DNA of 64,000 nucleotides from Mesostigma viride (Eukaryota > Streptophyta > Mesostigmatophyceae > Mesostigmatales > Mesostigmataceae), in the NCBI GenBank assembly GCA_009746045.1, contig RPFO01000299.1, positions 1,718,307-1,782,306 of the forward strand. The letters are read 5' to 3'. Shown piece after piece: positions 1 to 11,857 of this stretch; within the stretch, counting starts at the first letter, position 1; each line of letters starts with the position of its first letter. A model generated the notes under the pieces. The model did no database searches. It had not been told where the DNA came from and worked only from the letters and a program-made list of their open reading frames with translations. The translations under genes were made by a program, and so were the position numbers.

Positions 1-300
1 CCTGAGAAACCCTGAGAGTTTTCTCAGGATTCCTGATATTATATCAGGACTTTCTCCTGAGAATCTTGAGAAGTGCCTGATATTTTTCTCGCCACACACT
101 GAGAAACACTGAGATTCCTAAAAAAATCCTGAGAAATCCTGAGATCCTGAGAAAACCCGCTGAATCAGAAAAAATCAGGAAAATCAGGACACTTAGCATG
201 GCACAAAAAATCAGGAAAATCAGGACACTTAGCATGGCACAAAAAATCAGGAAAATCAGGACACTGAGCATGACACTTGAGAACTCTCAAGTGCATGAAG
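1..300. repeat. CTGAG-rich simple/tandem repeat block
   Basis: The block is dense in CCTGAGA and TCAGGA words, in both orientations. Positions about 167-276 hold three copies of a 36-bp direct repeat (AAAATCAGG ... TTAGCATGG). The 75-residue ORF across it simply repeats 12 residues and is not a gene. The same word family recurs at 19500-19880. It lies past the 3' end of the minus-strand LINE, so it could be that element's tail or an older repeat it landed in. Confidence 0.7.
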
Positions 301-464
301 ACAGGACACTTATGCAATATATGTTAAAAATATAATTACTTACAGCAGAGTGAAATCACTCAAACCAAAGCAAACGCCCAGCTATAAACCTATATACAGA
401 GCCATGTCAAAGCTCTATACTACGAAGTACGATAAGACCAATGGAAACGCCTAACGGGAGGAAC

Positions 465-3241
465 CTAATAGCCCTGCTGCACCGCAAAATCAGCCCGCGT
501 ACGGCGGAGCATGATGTCCGCCATGGCCCGAGTCAGCGCCACCGACAAGCGCTGACGCCAATATGACGTCCAGGTCCGCGCCGACCATGGGGCCCGCTGG
601 CCCTCCAGGTCCAGCCGGTCCTCCCGGAGCCGGCAACACTCCTTGAAGAAGGCGGAGGTCAGGGGCCCCATGGCCCCAAACTCCTCCAGGACAAAGGGCA
701 CCACACGATGGTGCCCGACGTCGCCGTAGGCCAGGAGCTTGGTCCGCTCCGCCCGGTCCGCCGTGTAACCTGCCGTGAGGGAGGCCCCAGCCACGTGGCT
801 AAGAGCCAAGGGCCGCGCCACCGAAACGTCAATAAGCAGATGCCGGCCACCCCCCTCAAAGTCCAGCACCACGATGTCAGGCCGGTGGTTGGGGGAATAG
901 AAGGCAGCGCCATCCGCATCCTCGGACCGGATGTTCGCGTGGGGGAAAACCGACCGAATCATGGCGAGCACCACCGTCAGGAGGACAGTGTGCAAATACA
1001 AATACCAATTCTGATTCTGTTGGCCCCCCATGCAGGCAAGGTAGTGAGTCCCCGTGGGATCCAGCGGCTGCCCACAGCTACCACAAGGCCGCCCGGCCGG
1101 AACAAGAGGCTGCGGGGCAAATAGCTGGTGCCGGAGCGCCACCGAGTAGTGGCTGGGAGCCAAGGCGAATGGGGGGGCCATGGGAAGAGCACGAAGGTAC
1201 GCCGAGCCCACACTCCGCAAGGAAAGCGAGAACAGCCACGCACGTCCCTGGGCGTTGAGGTCCGCGAAAAGAGCAATCCAATCAGCCGTGTGCAGAATAC
1301 CCGCGTAGGTTTTCTGGTGTTTATCGATGACGCGAGCAGGGAATGCGGCGGGAGATTGAACGGAGGCGACCGAGGGAGTGCCGCGAGGGAGGTGGCGCTG
1401 TACCGCCTGAGCGGCACGGACGGGAGAACAGGCCTGCTGGATCTCAGCATAGGCCTCCTGGATGGCGGTGACGAAGGGCAAAGGGCTGCTGGGGTCCAGG
1501 AGGTCAGGCGCTGCCGTTGCCAAAAGGGGCAGGAGCCGGCAGCTTTCCGCCCACGACTGAGCGACGGAGCCCAAAAAGGCTGCTGGGGCCAGCCGGGCGG
1601 CACGAGTCAGACCGCAGCCACCCATCCGTGCAGGCAGGGAGGCAATGCGAATAGCATGTGGCGGGAGGTCGGGGCCCGGGACCAGCTGCGCCAAGGCCGA
1701 CTGGATGCGTTCGTCGTGGCCCTCGGCGGCCAGCCGGACCTGAGACGGAAGAGCGCCCCGGAGCCAGTGAACGACGCGAGGGTGAGCGCAAAACCACAGA
1801 AGCAGACCCTTGGTCTGCGAATCATGAAGGCGCGCAATCAAGGGCAGTACCTCAGTGCGTGCCTCGAGGGCGGCCCGCAGAGCATCGATGACAAACGCGG
1901 GGTCGCCAACCGGAACGCCGAGGACATCCAACCCATGGAGGCGCTCGTCCCGGCCCAAGAGCTGGGGCGGAAAGCCGGAGCAATCACCTTGGGGCGAGTA
2001 CACCGCGCACTTGGCAAGGGTCAACTGGAGGTTGATGTCGGCCACCGCGGTCTGCAGTGCCAGCAGAGCCGCGGTGGTGTCCGGCACAGGGCCCAGCAGG
2101 TAGATATCATCCAAGTAGGCCTGAATAGCGACCGCCGGGTGGGCAGCATGGACCGCTTGGAGGCAACCCTGGAGGGGGGCGGCAAAGTACAGGGGTCCCA
2201 GGGGGTCCCCTTGCTGGGTGCCCGACCGCGACAGCAGGCCGCCGCGAGTGCCGTCCTCCATGATGTGAACCAGTTGGCCGGGCTGGCCGTAGCACACGGC
2301 TGTCCAAGCGTACAAGTCCTCGAAGGACTCCATGACGGCCGCAAACATGCTGGCGCGGGACAGACTGTTGAACGCGTTGTGGCAGTCGACCTTGACGACA
2401 GCGTGGGTGGGGTGGGCCTCGAGGTAGGCCTGCACCGAATGGATGAGGATATCCGCCCCGCCTGGAGTCGTCACCCCCAGCTGGGCCGCCACCGAGGTCT
2501 CACCCGCTGCGAGGGGCGGGCAGAAAAAGGCACGGAGCTCGGGCGCCTTTTGGCGGCAGATCACTTTGCCCACGAGCTTGCGGAGCACCTCACCGCAGGC
2601 GATCGGGCGCACCTTGCCCTCGGGGGGGGCAAGACACCCTTGAGCAGAGCGAGGAGGCGAGCGCCCGCTAACCACTCGCGCGCAGCGGGAGGAACGCGAC
2701 CAGCCGCCAGGTCAATGAGGGTGTCAAAGAGAATGTCCTCGCCCCCATGCCCCACCAGGACCTCCAAGTGCTCGTAGCGCCAGCCCGACGGCCCGGTAGA
2801 GGAAGCCCGCGGGACCTCACGCATCACCTCCAGGAAGCAGTCGCGGTCCAGCCGGAGGGGGGCCGGCAGGGGGTCCGGCACGGGCAGCTGGAATCCGGGC
2901 TCCGCAGGGTGAAGAGCCTCCAAGGCCGCCAGGGTAGCCGCATTGGCGGGGGCGAGCTTGGCCATTTCCAAGCGGGTCATGGCCCGGCTGAGCTGCCCCT
3001 CGCGGACGAGGCGGATGACGTCGGCGGCCACCCGCTCGAAGTTGACCTCCCCCGACAGCCGGGCCGTGCGCGGGGGCGGCACGCCAAACAGCCCCTCCCA
3101 GTCCCCCTGCAGAAAGCGTCGGCAACGGGCAATAACCGCACCCTGGAGGCCGCGCACACCACGCCCGAGAGGGGTGAGGAGCAGGCGGGGGGTCACCATG
3201 TGCAGTTTAAAGCCCAGCGGGTCGTCCGGAGCGGCGTGCAT
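465..3241 (-). CDS. Reverse transcriptase/endonuclease (ORF2) of the LINE, one frameshift
   Basis: This is the replication enzyme of the element: it nicks the target and copies RNA into it. The N-terminal part (3241-2640) ends in the RT-0 region motif SSTGPSGWRYEHL. The next part (2675-465) carries KVRPIACGEVLRKLVGK, the catalytic VKVDCHNAF (D about residue 97 of that ORF), QQGDPLGPLYF and AYLDDIYLL (about 185-194). The C-terminus has CGSCGQ...THYLAC (CCHC knuckle) followed by RPDIVVLDF...LLIDVSV, the PD...D core of a restriction-like endonuclease. The two frames join at a run of eight G (2622-2629); one base more or two fewer makes the reading continuous. The frame is open further upstream (to about 3349), overlapping the end of ORF1, so the true start may lie before the ATG at 3241. 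It is otherwise intact, so a recent copy. Confidence 0.85.
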
Positions 3242-3278
3242 GCGCCGGAGAGAAACGATTGCACATTGCGCGAAAAGG

Positions 3279-5632
3279 CTACGCGCGCGGTGGGGGAGGT
3301 CGGTCAGGGTAGACGTCGGGTTGATGGCGCATGCATCCCAGGGACCGTGTCAAGCCAACGCCAACTGGCCGAGTAGTCGGGCGGCGGGGGCTGGGAGCCG
3401 GGGGAGCCGAGGCGGGAGGGGGGGAGGGGGCCGGGACTGCTGGCCGGTTGAGGGGCCGTTGAGCAACACAGGCGCGCGCGTGCTGAGCGCGCCCGTGAAT
3501 GGAGTACACCCGCTGGCAGTGAGCTTCCGGGCACCGGTAACAGCTCATGGCCTGCAGATCCGCCGCGCCGAGATCGGGGTGCACAGCGCGAAGGTGCTGG
3601 CAGAGGAGGTTACGGTTGTGGAACACACCCGCACACGGGGACCCCGTGGGAAGCAGCACGGCACACCGGTGAAGGCCGTCGGCGGGCGCTGAGTGGCGGG
3701 GAGCGGCGCCAGCAAAGGCAGGACGTGGGGCCTGCGGCGTCTCCCCAGCCGGGCCGGCAGGCGCGCGCACCACGACCCGACCAGCGCCCGGCAGGCCCGC
3801 CGGGGCCACGGAGGAGGCAGTGCCCACCGGGGAGACCCCCAGCGGAGGGGGATCGAGAACGCCGGCGCCCCTCCCAGGGGGACTCGCCAGCGCGCCCGCG
3901 ACCACCCCAGGCCCCGGCAACGAGGCCGGGGGCGGAGGCCGAGGGGTCGGGGAGGCAGCTGGCCCCGGGGCCCGGTGGGGACCCGGCAGGGGACCCAGCG
4001 AGACCGGGGGCGGGCCGAGAGGAAGCGCAGTCCCAGGGGGCGGCACAACAGCCCGGCACAACGGGCAGCGCGGCACGGAGTGGAGCAAGCTGCGCGCGAT
4101 GCACGCTTGATGGAATGTGTGGCCGCACGCGGGCAGGCGACACAAGCCATCCCCCGGCCGGAAGGGCTCAAGGCAGATGGCACAGGAGCCCGACTCGGGG
4201 TCGTCCCCCTCCAGAAGGGACCGGACATGAGGGGGGGGCGGGTCCCAGCCGGCCTCCCAGCAACCCGGGAGGCGGCAATCTGGGCGCGCGAGAGGATGCC
4301 GACCGGTTGGTCAGCCGCGGGGTGCCATTCGTGCGGGATGCCTGCCAACTCCAGGATGTCGTGGAGGAAGGCAGAAACAGGCGTCCCCGCGGTTAGGGGC
4401 TGGGCGCGCCCGGCCGAGTCCACCAAGATGGCCTGGCCGCCCTGAACCGCGATGGGGGCCCCGAACTCCACACGCAGCATGGCGGCCTGCGCCAGGCTGA
4501 GGGAGGTGATGAGAAAGCCCCCACTGGCAACCGGGCCGGGAGGCGGGGCCTGGGCGTCCAAGAAGAGGCGAAGCTGCCGCGGGGACATGAGGCCCAGGTC
4601 GGCGCCGCCCGCGAGGTAGGCCGCCCGCACCGAGACCTGTGCGTCTCGAGCCACCGCCGTGACGAACTCGACCACCGCCTGACCCACCCGCTCGTCCAGG
4701 GAAAGCAGCTCTTCCTGCCGGGCGGCCGGGAGATGCCACGGCAGCCGGCAGCCGGCGTGATATCCTTCCAAGACATACCCCCAAAGAGTCGAGGCCGTCA
4801 CCGGGGGGGCGGCGGAAAGAAATGTCGCCCGCACCTGCGCAACTAGGGCCAGGAAGGCCGGGGGCCTAGGGAGCGAGGGGAAGGCGGCCTGGAGCCCGAC
4901 CGCGTCCAGCAACAAAGGGCAGTACGCCCAAGAAAAGGTGGCGCGGCCCACCACGCCGACAATGTGCGAGGGCGGCCACGAGGTGAACGCGTGGGCCCGG
5001 GGGCCGCCGTCCCACGCGGCAAGGACGGGGGTGGCGGCTGGGTGGCCAACCGCGGCCGGGGGAAGGGAGGCCAGAGCGTCGGGGAGCGAGGGGCCGGGGG
5101 CGGGCGCCGGGGTCGCCAGGCCCGCCGGGGAGTCGGCCGGGCTCAGCCCAGGCGACAGCGCCGCGCCCCCGTCGGCGGGGCCAGGCGACGGGTGGGGCCC
5201 CGGGGCCGAGGGCGCCAGGGCCCGAGCAACGGCGGCCCCATCGGGCAGGCCACGGCCCGCCCCGAGGGCCTCGGCAGGGGGGCACACGGGGCAGGGGGCC
5301 GGAGCACCCAGCGGGGAGGGCAGCCCGGGGGCCCGCCGGGGGGGACAGCGCGGGCACGTCCAGGAGCCCGGCGGGACCCGGTAGAGCCGGGGAGTAAGAC
5401 ACTGCAAGTGCCACCCGGAATTGCAAGCATCACAAACTAACATGTGGTGCCCGCGGTGCCCGCTCCGGCAGACCTCGCAGACCAAGGAGGGGGAGACCGG
5501 GGCGCCCGAGCCCCCCGCAGCCGGGTCGCCCACCTCCGCAAGAAGGGCCGCAAGCCGAGAGGACCGCCGAGGCGCCAACCGGGGAGCGGGGGAGCCGTTG
5601 GGCGAAGGGGGTCGTGGGTCGTCCATGAACAA
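3279..5632 (-). CDS. ORF1 of the LINE: PHD, RING-H2 and C2H2 zinc-finger protein, one frameshift
   Basis: The first frame (5632 to about 4230) starts MFMDDPRPP (ATG at 5632, or a second ATG two codons on). It has a C4HC3 PHD finger at residues 52-96 (CEVC...CDAC...HLQC...CPRC), a proline-rich linker and an unassigned domain of about 200 residues. The frame switches at eight G (4231-4238). It then reads ESGSCAICLEPF...CGHTFHQAC...CPLC, a full RING-H2 (about 4190-4050), a long Pro/Ala linker, and two C2H2-like pairs (CAVLLPTG...HLRAVH near 3590-3660; CPEAHCQRVY...H near 3470-3530). PHD and RING fingers suggest chromatin reading and ubiquitin transfer, but that is inference. The stop at 3279 overlaps the open frame of ORF2. 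The middle domain might be a cysteine protease as in some related LINEs; I see no clear catalytic triad. Confidence 0.75.
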
Positions 5633-5740
5633 TCAGGGCAGGCGTGGCAGCCACCGAGGGGGGGGGCCGGGGGGTGTGGGGGGCGGAGCCCCCACGCGGG
5701 GGGTTTGGGGGGCGGCAGCCCCCCAACGCGCTGCGGTCGC

Positions 5741-6340
5741 GGTACCGCCTGCCGTCCGGCACTTTGAAGCCCGCCGGTGCTATAATTCCTATCGTCCACG
5801 CATGTTTTCCCCTGCCTCAAACCGCACGTTGCATTTAAATCTGGAGCCCAAAATTCACTGAAAACGTGTGCCAGCCGGTAGCAAACTGGGCCAAGCTGCC
5901 ACGGAATGGTGGTACCGCCTGCCGTCCGGCACTTTGAAGCCCGCCGGTGCTATAATTCCTATCGTCCACGCATGTTTTCCCCTGCCTCAAACCGCACGTT
6001 GCATTTAAATCTGGAGCCCAAAATTCACTGAAAACGTGTGCCAGCCGGTAGCAAACTGGGCCAAGCTGCCACGGAATGGTGGTACCGCCTGCCGTCCGGC
6101 ACTTTGAAGCCCGCCGGTGCTATAATTCCTATCGTCCACGCATGTTTTCCCCTGCCTCAAACCGCACGTTGCATTTAAATCTGGAGCCCAAAATTCACTG
6201 AAAACGTGTGCCAGCCGGTAGCAAACTGGGCCAAGCTGCCACGGAATGGTGGTACCGCCTGCCGTCCGGCACTTTGAAGCCCGCCGGTGCTATAATTCCT
6301 ATCGTCCACGCATGTTTTCCCCTGCCTCAAACCGCACTAT
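5741..6340. repeat. 170-bp tandem repeat, 3.5 copies, at the LINE 5' end
   Basis: Copies start at 5741, 5911, 6081 and 6251 with GGTACCGCCTGCCGTCC. The period is exactly 170 bp and the copies look identical. The last copy breaks at about 6337. The array lies about 100 bp upstream of ORF1, the position of the tandem 5'-UTR promoter monomers of some LINEs. A promoter role is inferred. Confidence 0.9.
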
Positions 6341-6494
6341 ATGTGGGTCAAACCGCACTATACTGGGCTGCAATATATGTGGATGCAGAAATGATGCAGT
6401 TGACACACATGTTCATTGGAAATAAATAAATATAAGTGTGACAAGCACACAACAAGTTACATCAATCCATCATTACATTATATTAGGAATATAA

Positions 6495-9400
6495 TCAATC
6501 CCACTCCTCATCAGTGTATGCAGCACTGTCAGAGTCCGCATAATTTACTACCACACGTTGCCTCTCACTTCTCCTTTGTGTGGGAATGCATGCCTCACCG
6601 TCGCTGCTCAGCGACAAATCACTAGCAATGTCATCAGGGCTTGATGCGCTGCCACTAGCCGCTGCCATGGACTTGCCAGCAATGCTCTTGCCACGCGAGC
6701 GGTTTGGTGCAGCGGCTGTGTGTGTTTCTACCAATGTGTGCGCAGTGCGCTTGCCACGCGAGCGGCTTGGTGCAGTGGTTGCTTGTGGTTCTACCAATGT
6801 GCCAACAGTGCGCTTGCCACGTGAGCGACTTGGTGCAGTGGTTGCTTGTGGCTCTACCAATGTGCCAACAGTGCGCTTGCCACGTGAGCGATTAGGTGCA
6901 GTGGTTGCTTGTGGCTCCGCAGCCATGCGTGCAGTGGTTGCTTGTGGATCTATGGGTGCAGTGCGATTACCTTGTGAACGACCTCGTGTTGTCATGTCTC
7001 TTCGCTTAACACACAGTGTCACCTTGCGCTGCAGGTTCATATCAGCATACACGTCTGTGGTTCTCAGCTGAGCACCTGCAGCACGGGATAATACATGCTG
7101 GGCTGCACTACACGTTTCCTTTACCATTTGCCACGGCAATTTACAGTGCACGATGGCTATCTCAGGTGCATACTCTGGATCAACTACAAAACCAACTGAA
7201 CATACACTCCCGGGAAGGACTAAAGCATCCTGCTTGGGCGCTCGCTCCCCTAAAGGTATAAGCGTCAATCCCTCTAAAGGGAGCTCTTTCACAGAACCGA
7301 CATCAAACAGAGCGACCTTTAAAAGAACTTGCCTACTCCATCCTTCCGTCGGGGCACGGAGGAAACTATGCAGAATGTGTGTGATGCGGCCATACCTAAC
7401 CCCCTCTTTACCATAAACCATTACTCCTGAGTTGCGATGGCGAACAGTTTGTCGAAGGTCGGCGACTGCAGTTCGGTAATTGCTGCCATTGATGTGGATT
7501 GAGTCATGCTCGTCACAAGCAGGCTCCATGCCACACACCGCCGCCGTAATCATCGTGGGGAGGCGTGGCTCCTGGTTTTGCGTGATCCATTGCTTCAACC
7601 ACGCCAGGTTGCCAACGTGAACGAGCCGACGCCTGCAAGTGACAAAGGCAAGTACATCACATTGCAAAATCAATTAAACATACAATTAAACATAGTTGTC
7701 CCACTTCATAAAATTATCAACATAGTGAAAAAAAGCATCTTCATCATTGCATGCACAACCAGATATTGCGTGTAGACAAGGACATAAGAATGTCACTGTG
7801 AAATCTAGAAAATCAACCACATTAAGCACGAGTAAGCAAATCAGAAGAATGCAGGAAACATATGATAATCCTATGTACATGCGTTGCAAGATTACACCCT
7901 CCTTTCGGCTGAACTGAATTAAAATTACCAATGCGAGGGTGTACAAATGTAGCATCGGTTTCTACAAGAAACTCACCAGAATTCAATTCCATATCCGGGC
8001 TCGTATGTTGCATGCTGAAGTGCAAATTCCAGGAGTAACTGTAAGGCCTCAAGCTGCTCGACCTCAGAGAGAGTATATGCTTGTTGACGAAAGCGCTTGC
8101 TCGGCAGAATACACTTGGACGGATCAGTTTCCAGAATGTCCCACACAGACGGGAAGCCTTGACCCTGAAAAAAAAAACACATGAACCAAATAGAAAAAAA
8201 AGAACGTAAGTACATGTTTTGCATACACTTAACCTGCTAGAAACACTCGCTGAAACATGGGAAATGTGCATGCAGCCAAGCAAACACGAAGTTTGTTTAA
8301 AAAACTTACCCACACAGTCTGGCGCGTGAAGTAGCTCAGGATGTTTAATGCCTCGAAGTCCATGAAGAAGTTTCCCATGGAGCATTCCACGTTCTTGTTT
8401 GACAATGGCCCAGAAGTAATCACCGCCATCTGGCGCTCACCCCATGTCATGCTCCTGCCATCAGGCAGGCCAGCATACCGGATCTGTTCCGCCAAGTGAG
8501 ATGCAGCATGGACTGATCTTGACATTTCTGACGCTGGCATAACACACTCTAATGCTACCACCGCACGCACCATCATTTCGCCCACTTCGACTAACTGCGA
8601 TTGAGTGAGACACCTTGCTGAAAATACAGCATTAAAGGCCACAGACAGCTGGACAAATGCCGCGCGGGCATCCGGATGCAAACGATTGCGCAACACGACC
8701 GGCAACAACAGACACAGTACTTGTTCTTGTCACTTGTTTTCATCGTCTCATCGCTTTTCCCGTCAGCGGCTAGTCCGTGGTACCGCCCAGGCACATAGTC
8801 TGGGAGGCGGTCGAACGCCTTTTCCACCTCTGCATTCAACAGAAACATGGTATGATACACAGATGTAAACGATCACATTGACAATTTGATTAGAAAATTA
8901 TGTCAGAGGCGAATTCTCAGAGTGGCCAAACACTGTCAGCCCAAATGCTCCGGCAAATCCTGACACTAACCCCATAAATAGTTATTGAAAAAATGAAAGG
9001 AAGTCTTACAAGCAACATGTTTACCCTAACAAGGGCACTTGGTTTGATGTGGTACACAGAAATCTCTAATGACAGTGGACTACGTCATGGGATCTATGGA
9101 CCAACACAGCAATTAAGCAATCTTGGCAGATGACAACATGAAACACTTTATATAAAATACCAACAAACAACATCCAAACCAATTCCAATAAAAAAGCATA
9201 TACACATCCACAGACATACCACGGGTGGCCGCTTTCTCCTCCGACGTGAGTTGACATGGTGGATGTCGAGAGTTTTTTTTAATGCTTATTGTCCGGACAC
9301 CGTTCTTCGCCACTTTCTCCACCTCTTCCGTGGTAACCCAGAGCTCCTGATTAAGGCCCAGTTGTTGCAGCCTTGCTCGAACAGCAGGGGTATGAGCTTT

Positions 9401-11138
9401 CCCTGCACATAATAAAAAAGGCCACAAAGGACAACACAATATCAACGAAACGCACAATCAATAATCAATCAACAAGTATGTAACAAAAATTTGTCCCTTG
9501 CATATGACAAAGTTTACAAACTGCACACTAGAAAAAAAAAGAACACTGTCGCGTGCTACTTACCGCTGGTGCAGTTGACTATCCGGAGCAGGCAGTTCGG
9601 GCCAAGGTGAAATTCATCCACCAGATGTCGAATTAACAGCTTGGTCCAGTACGGCAGCTTGCCGAATATTTCAGGTTGCACCCCCAACTCTTCCCGACAA
9701 TATTTCAGGTACCCATCATAATCCATTTCTGGAGGGGCAGCTCCAGTCCCGGATGGTCGCGCAGGGTCACCTTCCTTCAAAAGCGTAGAGTGCCCTAAGT
9801 ACACAAGCTTCCCATTGGAAAAAAAAGTTGCTTCCCATTCTGGCCCATGTAACATGCAGCCGCAGTATCCAGCATCTGGGATGTTTAGTGACTTTGCAAA
9901 AGCTGGGTAGTCGTGGATTACCCACAGTAGGAGCGCCTGCAGGCGCACAGGTTGTAACTGGCCGCCCTGGTCATCCACGATGTCGCATACATAAAAACCA
10001 TTCCACATCGCCACAAGCTCATCAACCGCCAACTCCCAGTACACCTGCATTCTTTTTGGAGCCTTGCCCTTGGCGGCACTTATCAGCAGAACCATAGGTG
10101 AGAAGTTCTTGTTGACAAATACCCACTCAGGTAAATTGTAGCAAGCCATAAAAGCTGGCCAGCAAGAATAGTTTCCCATAAAGCTACGCGGACACACTCC
10201 GTCAACCGCCATCCCGAATATAAGATTACGCAGCTCAGTACGAAACTGCGGGTAAAGATTTTTTACATGTTGTACAGCCGGACAGTCTGCAAAAAGAAAC
10301 AGGCAAGGAAAGAACAAACCACAGAGAATGCATTGAAGCAACGGTAAGAAATACAGATACATCACTTAACACGACACTGACCTTGCCAGGCAAGATTCAA
10401 TAGCAAGATTCAGGGTTACTAACGTTCTAGCTCTACATACCAAAGTAACGCGGCGTTGTGTAACTCTATCGGCAAGCAAAGATAAAAAAAAAACAAGCAA
10501 TGGCCAGATGTAGAGGCTATGGATTACGAACCTTTGACTCCGTCGACAGTCCGCGTCGGCGAATCTGCATCCTTGTTTTCTTTCTCTCCTGCATACCTCA
10601 GTGCCATTGACATCTTCTCCATTCTGAACCAGCCCCGAACCCTGTCCAGCAAAGAAAAAACTCTGACTTGCCGATAGGGCTTCCTCGTATTAATCACCAT
10701 GCCGTCTGTGTCTGTGTATATCTCATAACGAGGTTCGGCGCACTTTGGGCACTGCTGGAGATCCTTATCTTTGTAAACATAATCGTCACACTTGCACGCA
10801 TCGTATACTTTATACGTCAAGCCCAAGTCTCGCAACAGGCGTCTAGCCGCCTCAACAGAAGCCGGCAAGACATTGCCAGGTGGTAGGAGAGAACTAAAAA
10901 GGGCCAGCTGTGCGTCCGCGAACTTCCGAGTACAACCTCCTTGGCCCCATTGCGTTAGCAATTGTAGGGCCGCCACAACAGCTGGAACGTTAGATCCTGG
11001 GTATAAAGGCGTCTCCAAATGTACTCTGTTTGCAGCAGCATCGAAATTCCGGGCGAATTCCATAGCTGCCTCAGGCCCAGTTCGGTACTCATCGGCCCAT
11101 CCCTCCATGAGGAAGTCGTCAAGGCCTTGTTCCTCCAT
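6495..11138 (-). CDS. CACTA transposase (tnp2 family), six exons, one frameshift
   Basis: The inferred exons are 11138-10532, 10286-9564, 9402-9220, 8829-8310, 8164-7977 and 7632-6495. All have GT-AG borders and joining phases that fit, except a one-base slip near 8715. Exon 1 has the tnp2 start region: LPPGNVLPASVEAARRLLRDL, then a Cys pattern (CKCDD...CPKCAEPRYE). Exon 2 carries AVDGVCPRSF, YSCWPAFMACYNLPEW and LLLWVIHDYPAF, matching the RNase H-like core of plant tnp2. Exon 4 holds LCLLLPVVLRNRL and HLAEQIRYAGLPDG. The last exon has a basic 21-residue repeat rich in RSRGKRT and an acidic end. It would cut and move the element in the nucleus. The slip, LCLL preceded by a frame change after MKTSDKNK, probably inactivates this copy. 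Confidence 0.85.
6690..6930 (-). repeat. 63-bp coding repeat in the transposase C-terminus
   Basis: About four in-frame copies encode EPQATTAPSRSRGKRTVGTLV-type units of 21 residues. They are basic and resemble AT-hook or linker tails, and so might bind DNA at subterminal repeats. The copies are close but not identical. Confidence 0.7.
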
Positions 11139-11857
11139 GGTTGAAAATCGCTAAACAACCAATGATGGCGGCAGCAACGGGGAGGGCCCGCGCCGCCTTG
11201 CGAGGCGGCCGCGGGCCCTCCCCGTTGCTGCCGCCATGGCTACCGCCATGGCGGCAGCAACGAGTTTTTCGTGGCCCCCGGCTGTGTCCTTGCATGCCTA
11301 AAACGCAAAGGAACGAAGGGGCACCGACCGCGTCTGACTGTCGAGCTAGCCAACGGACCGCGTGGGCCATTCCCGCGGCTAGGTATGCGTCAGTTATGTT
11401 AACCGTCCAATTTGCCGGGTAATCTATGTAACCGCAGCTTCTTGATGCGGATTCAATCCTACTCGAACATGATGTCAACTTTGCACCGTTAACCATGGCA
11501 GTGAGAGGCCCGAATCCGATACTTTGCGCCTTATTAGCCCCTTAGCCTGTCAACGTCACACCAGTGTGTGACCACCTTCATTCAGGATTCGGTGATACTT
11601 ATTTCTTATTTCACCTCTCTGGTTTCTAATTGGATACTAAATATACCGATTTCCCCGAATCCGATACTTTGCGCCATGGCGTTCAGATCAGCAGGATTCG
11701 CTCCTAAAGTAAGATCCTGTCGACTTCCGCCGGGAGAGATGATTGACGGTAGATGGGCCAAGATCGGACGGAGTTCCTTTTTGCCGCGCAAAATTGACAC
11801 CCGCAATTAGCACAGTGCCGTTGTGCGGATTCAAAACTTGCGCCTTGTCATTAAGAA
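11139..11857. promoter_or_regulatory. Shared spacer between the divergent CACTA genes
   Basis: This is the only room for promoters of both genes. It holds a strong hairpin at 11165-11237 (28-bp arms, GC-rich, 27 bp upstream of the transposase ATG). It also has two direct copies of the 19-mer CCGAATCCGATACTTTGCG (about 11511 and 11655) and a related CGGATTC...TTGCGCC near 11827. Repeated motifs of this kind may be transposase-binding sites; that is inference. Confidence 0.5.

Larger units (their letters stand above)
465..6340 (-). mobile_element. LINE-type retrotransposon with restriction-like endonuclease and zinc-finger ORF1
   Basis: Reading from right to left: a 170-bp tandem repeat (possible 5' promoter monomers), ORF1 with PHD, RING and C2H2 fingers, and ORF2 with reverse transcriptase and a C-terminal CCHC plus PD...D endonuclease. 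There are no LTRs. This layout is typical of early-branching, endonuclease-type LINEs (R2/NeSL/CRE-like groups). The exact clade cannot be fixed by eye. Two G8 runs each break the frame once. The 3' boundary below 465 and the target duplication were not identified. Confidence 0.8.

Noticed and set aside
1128-2777. 549-residue plus-strand ORF
   Set aside because: Antisense shadow of the LINE reverse transcriptase; no domain of its own.
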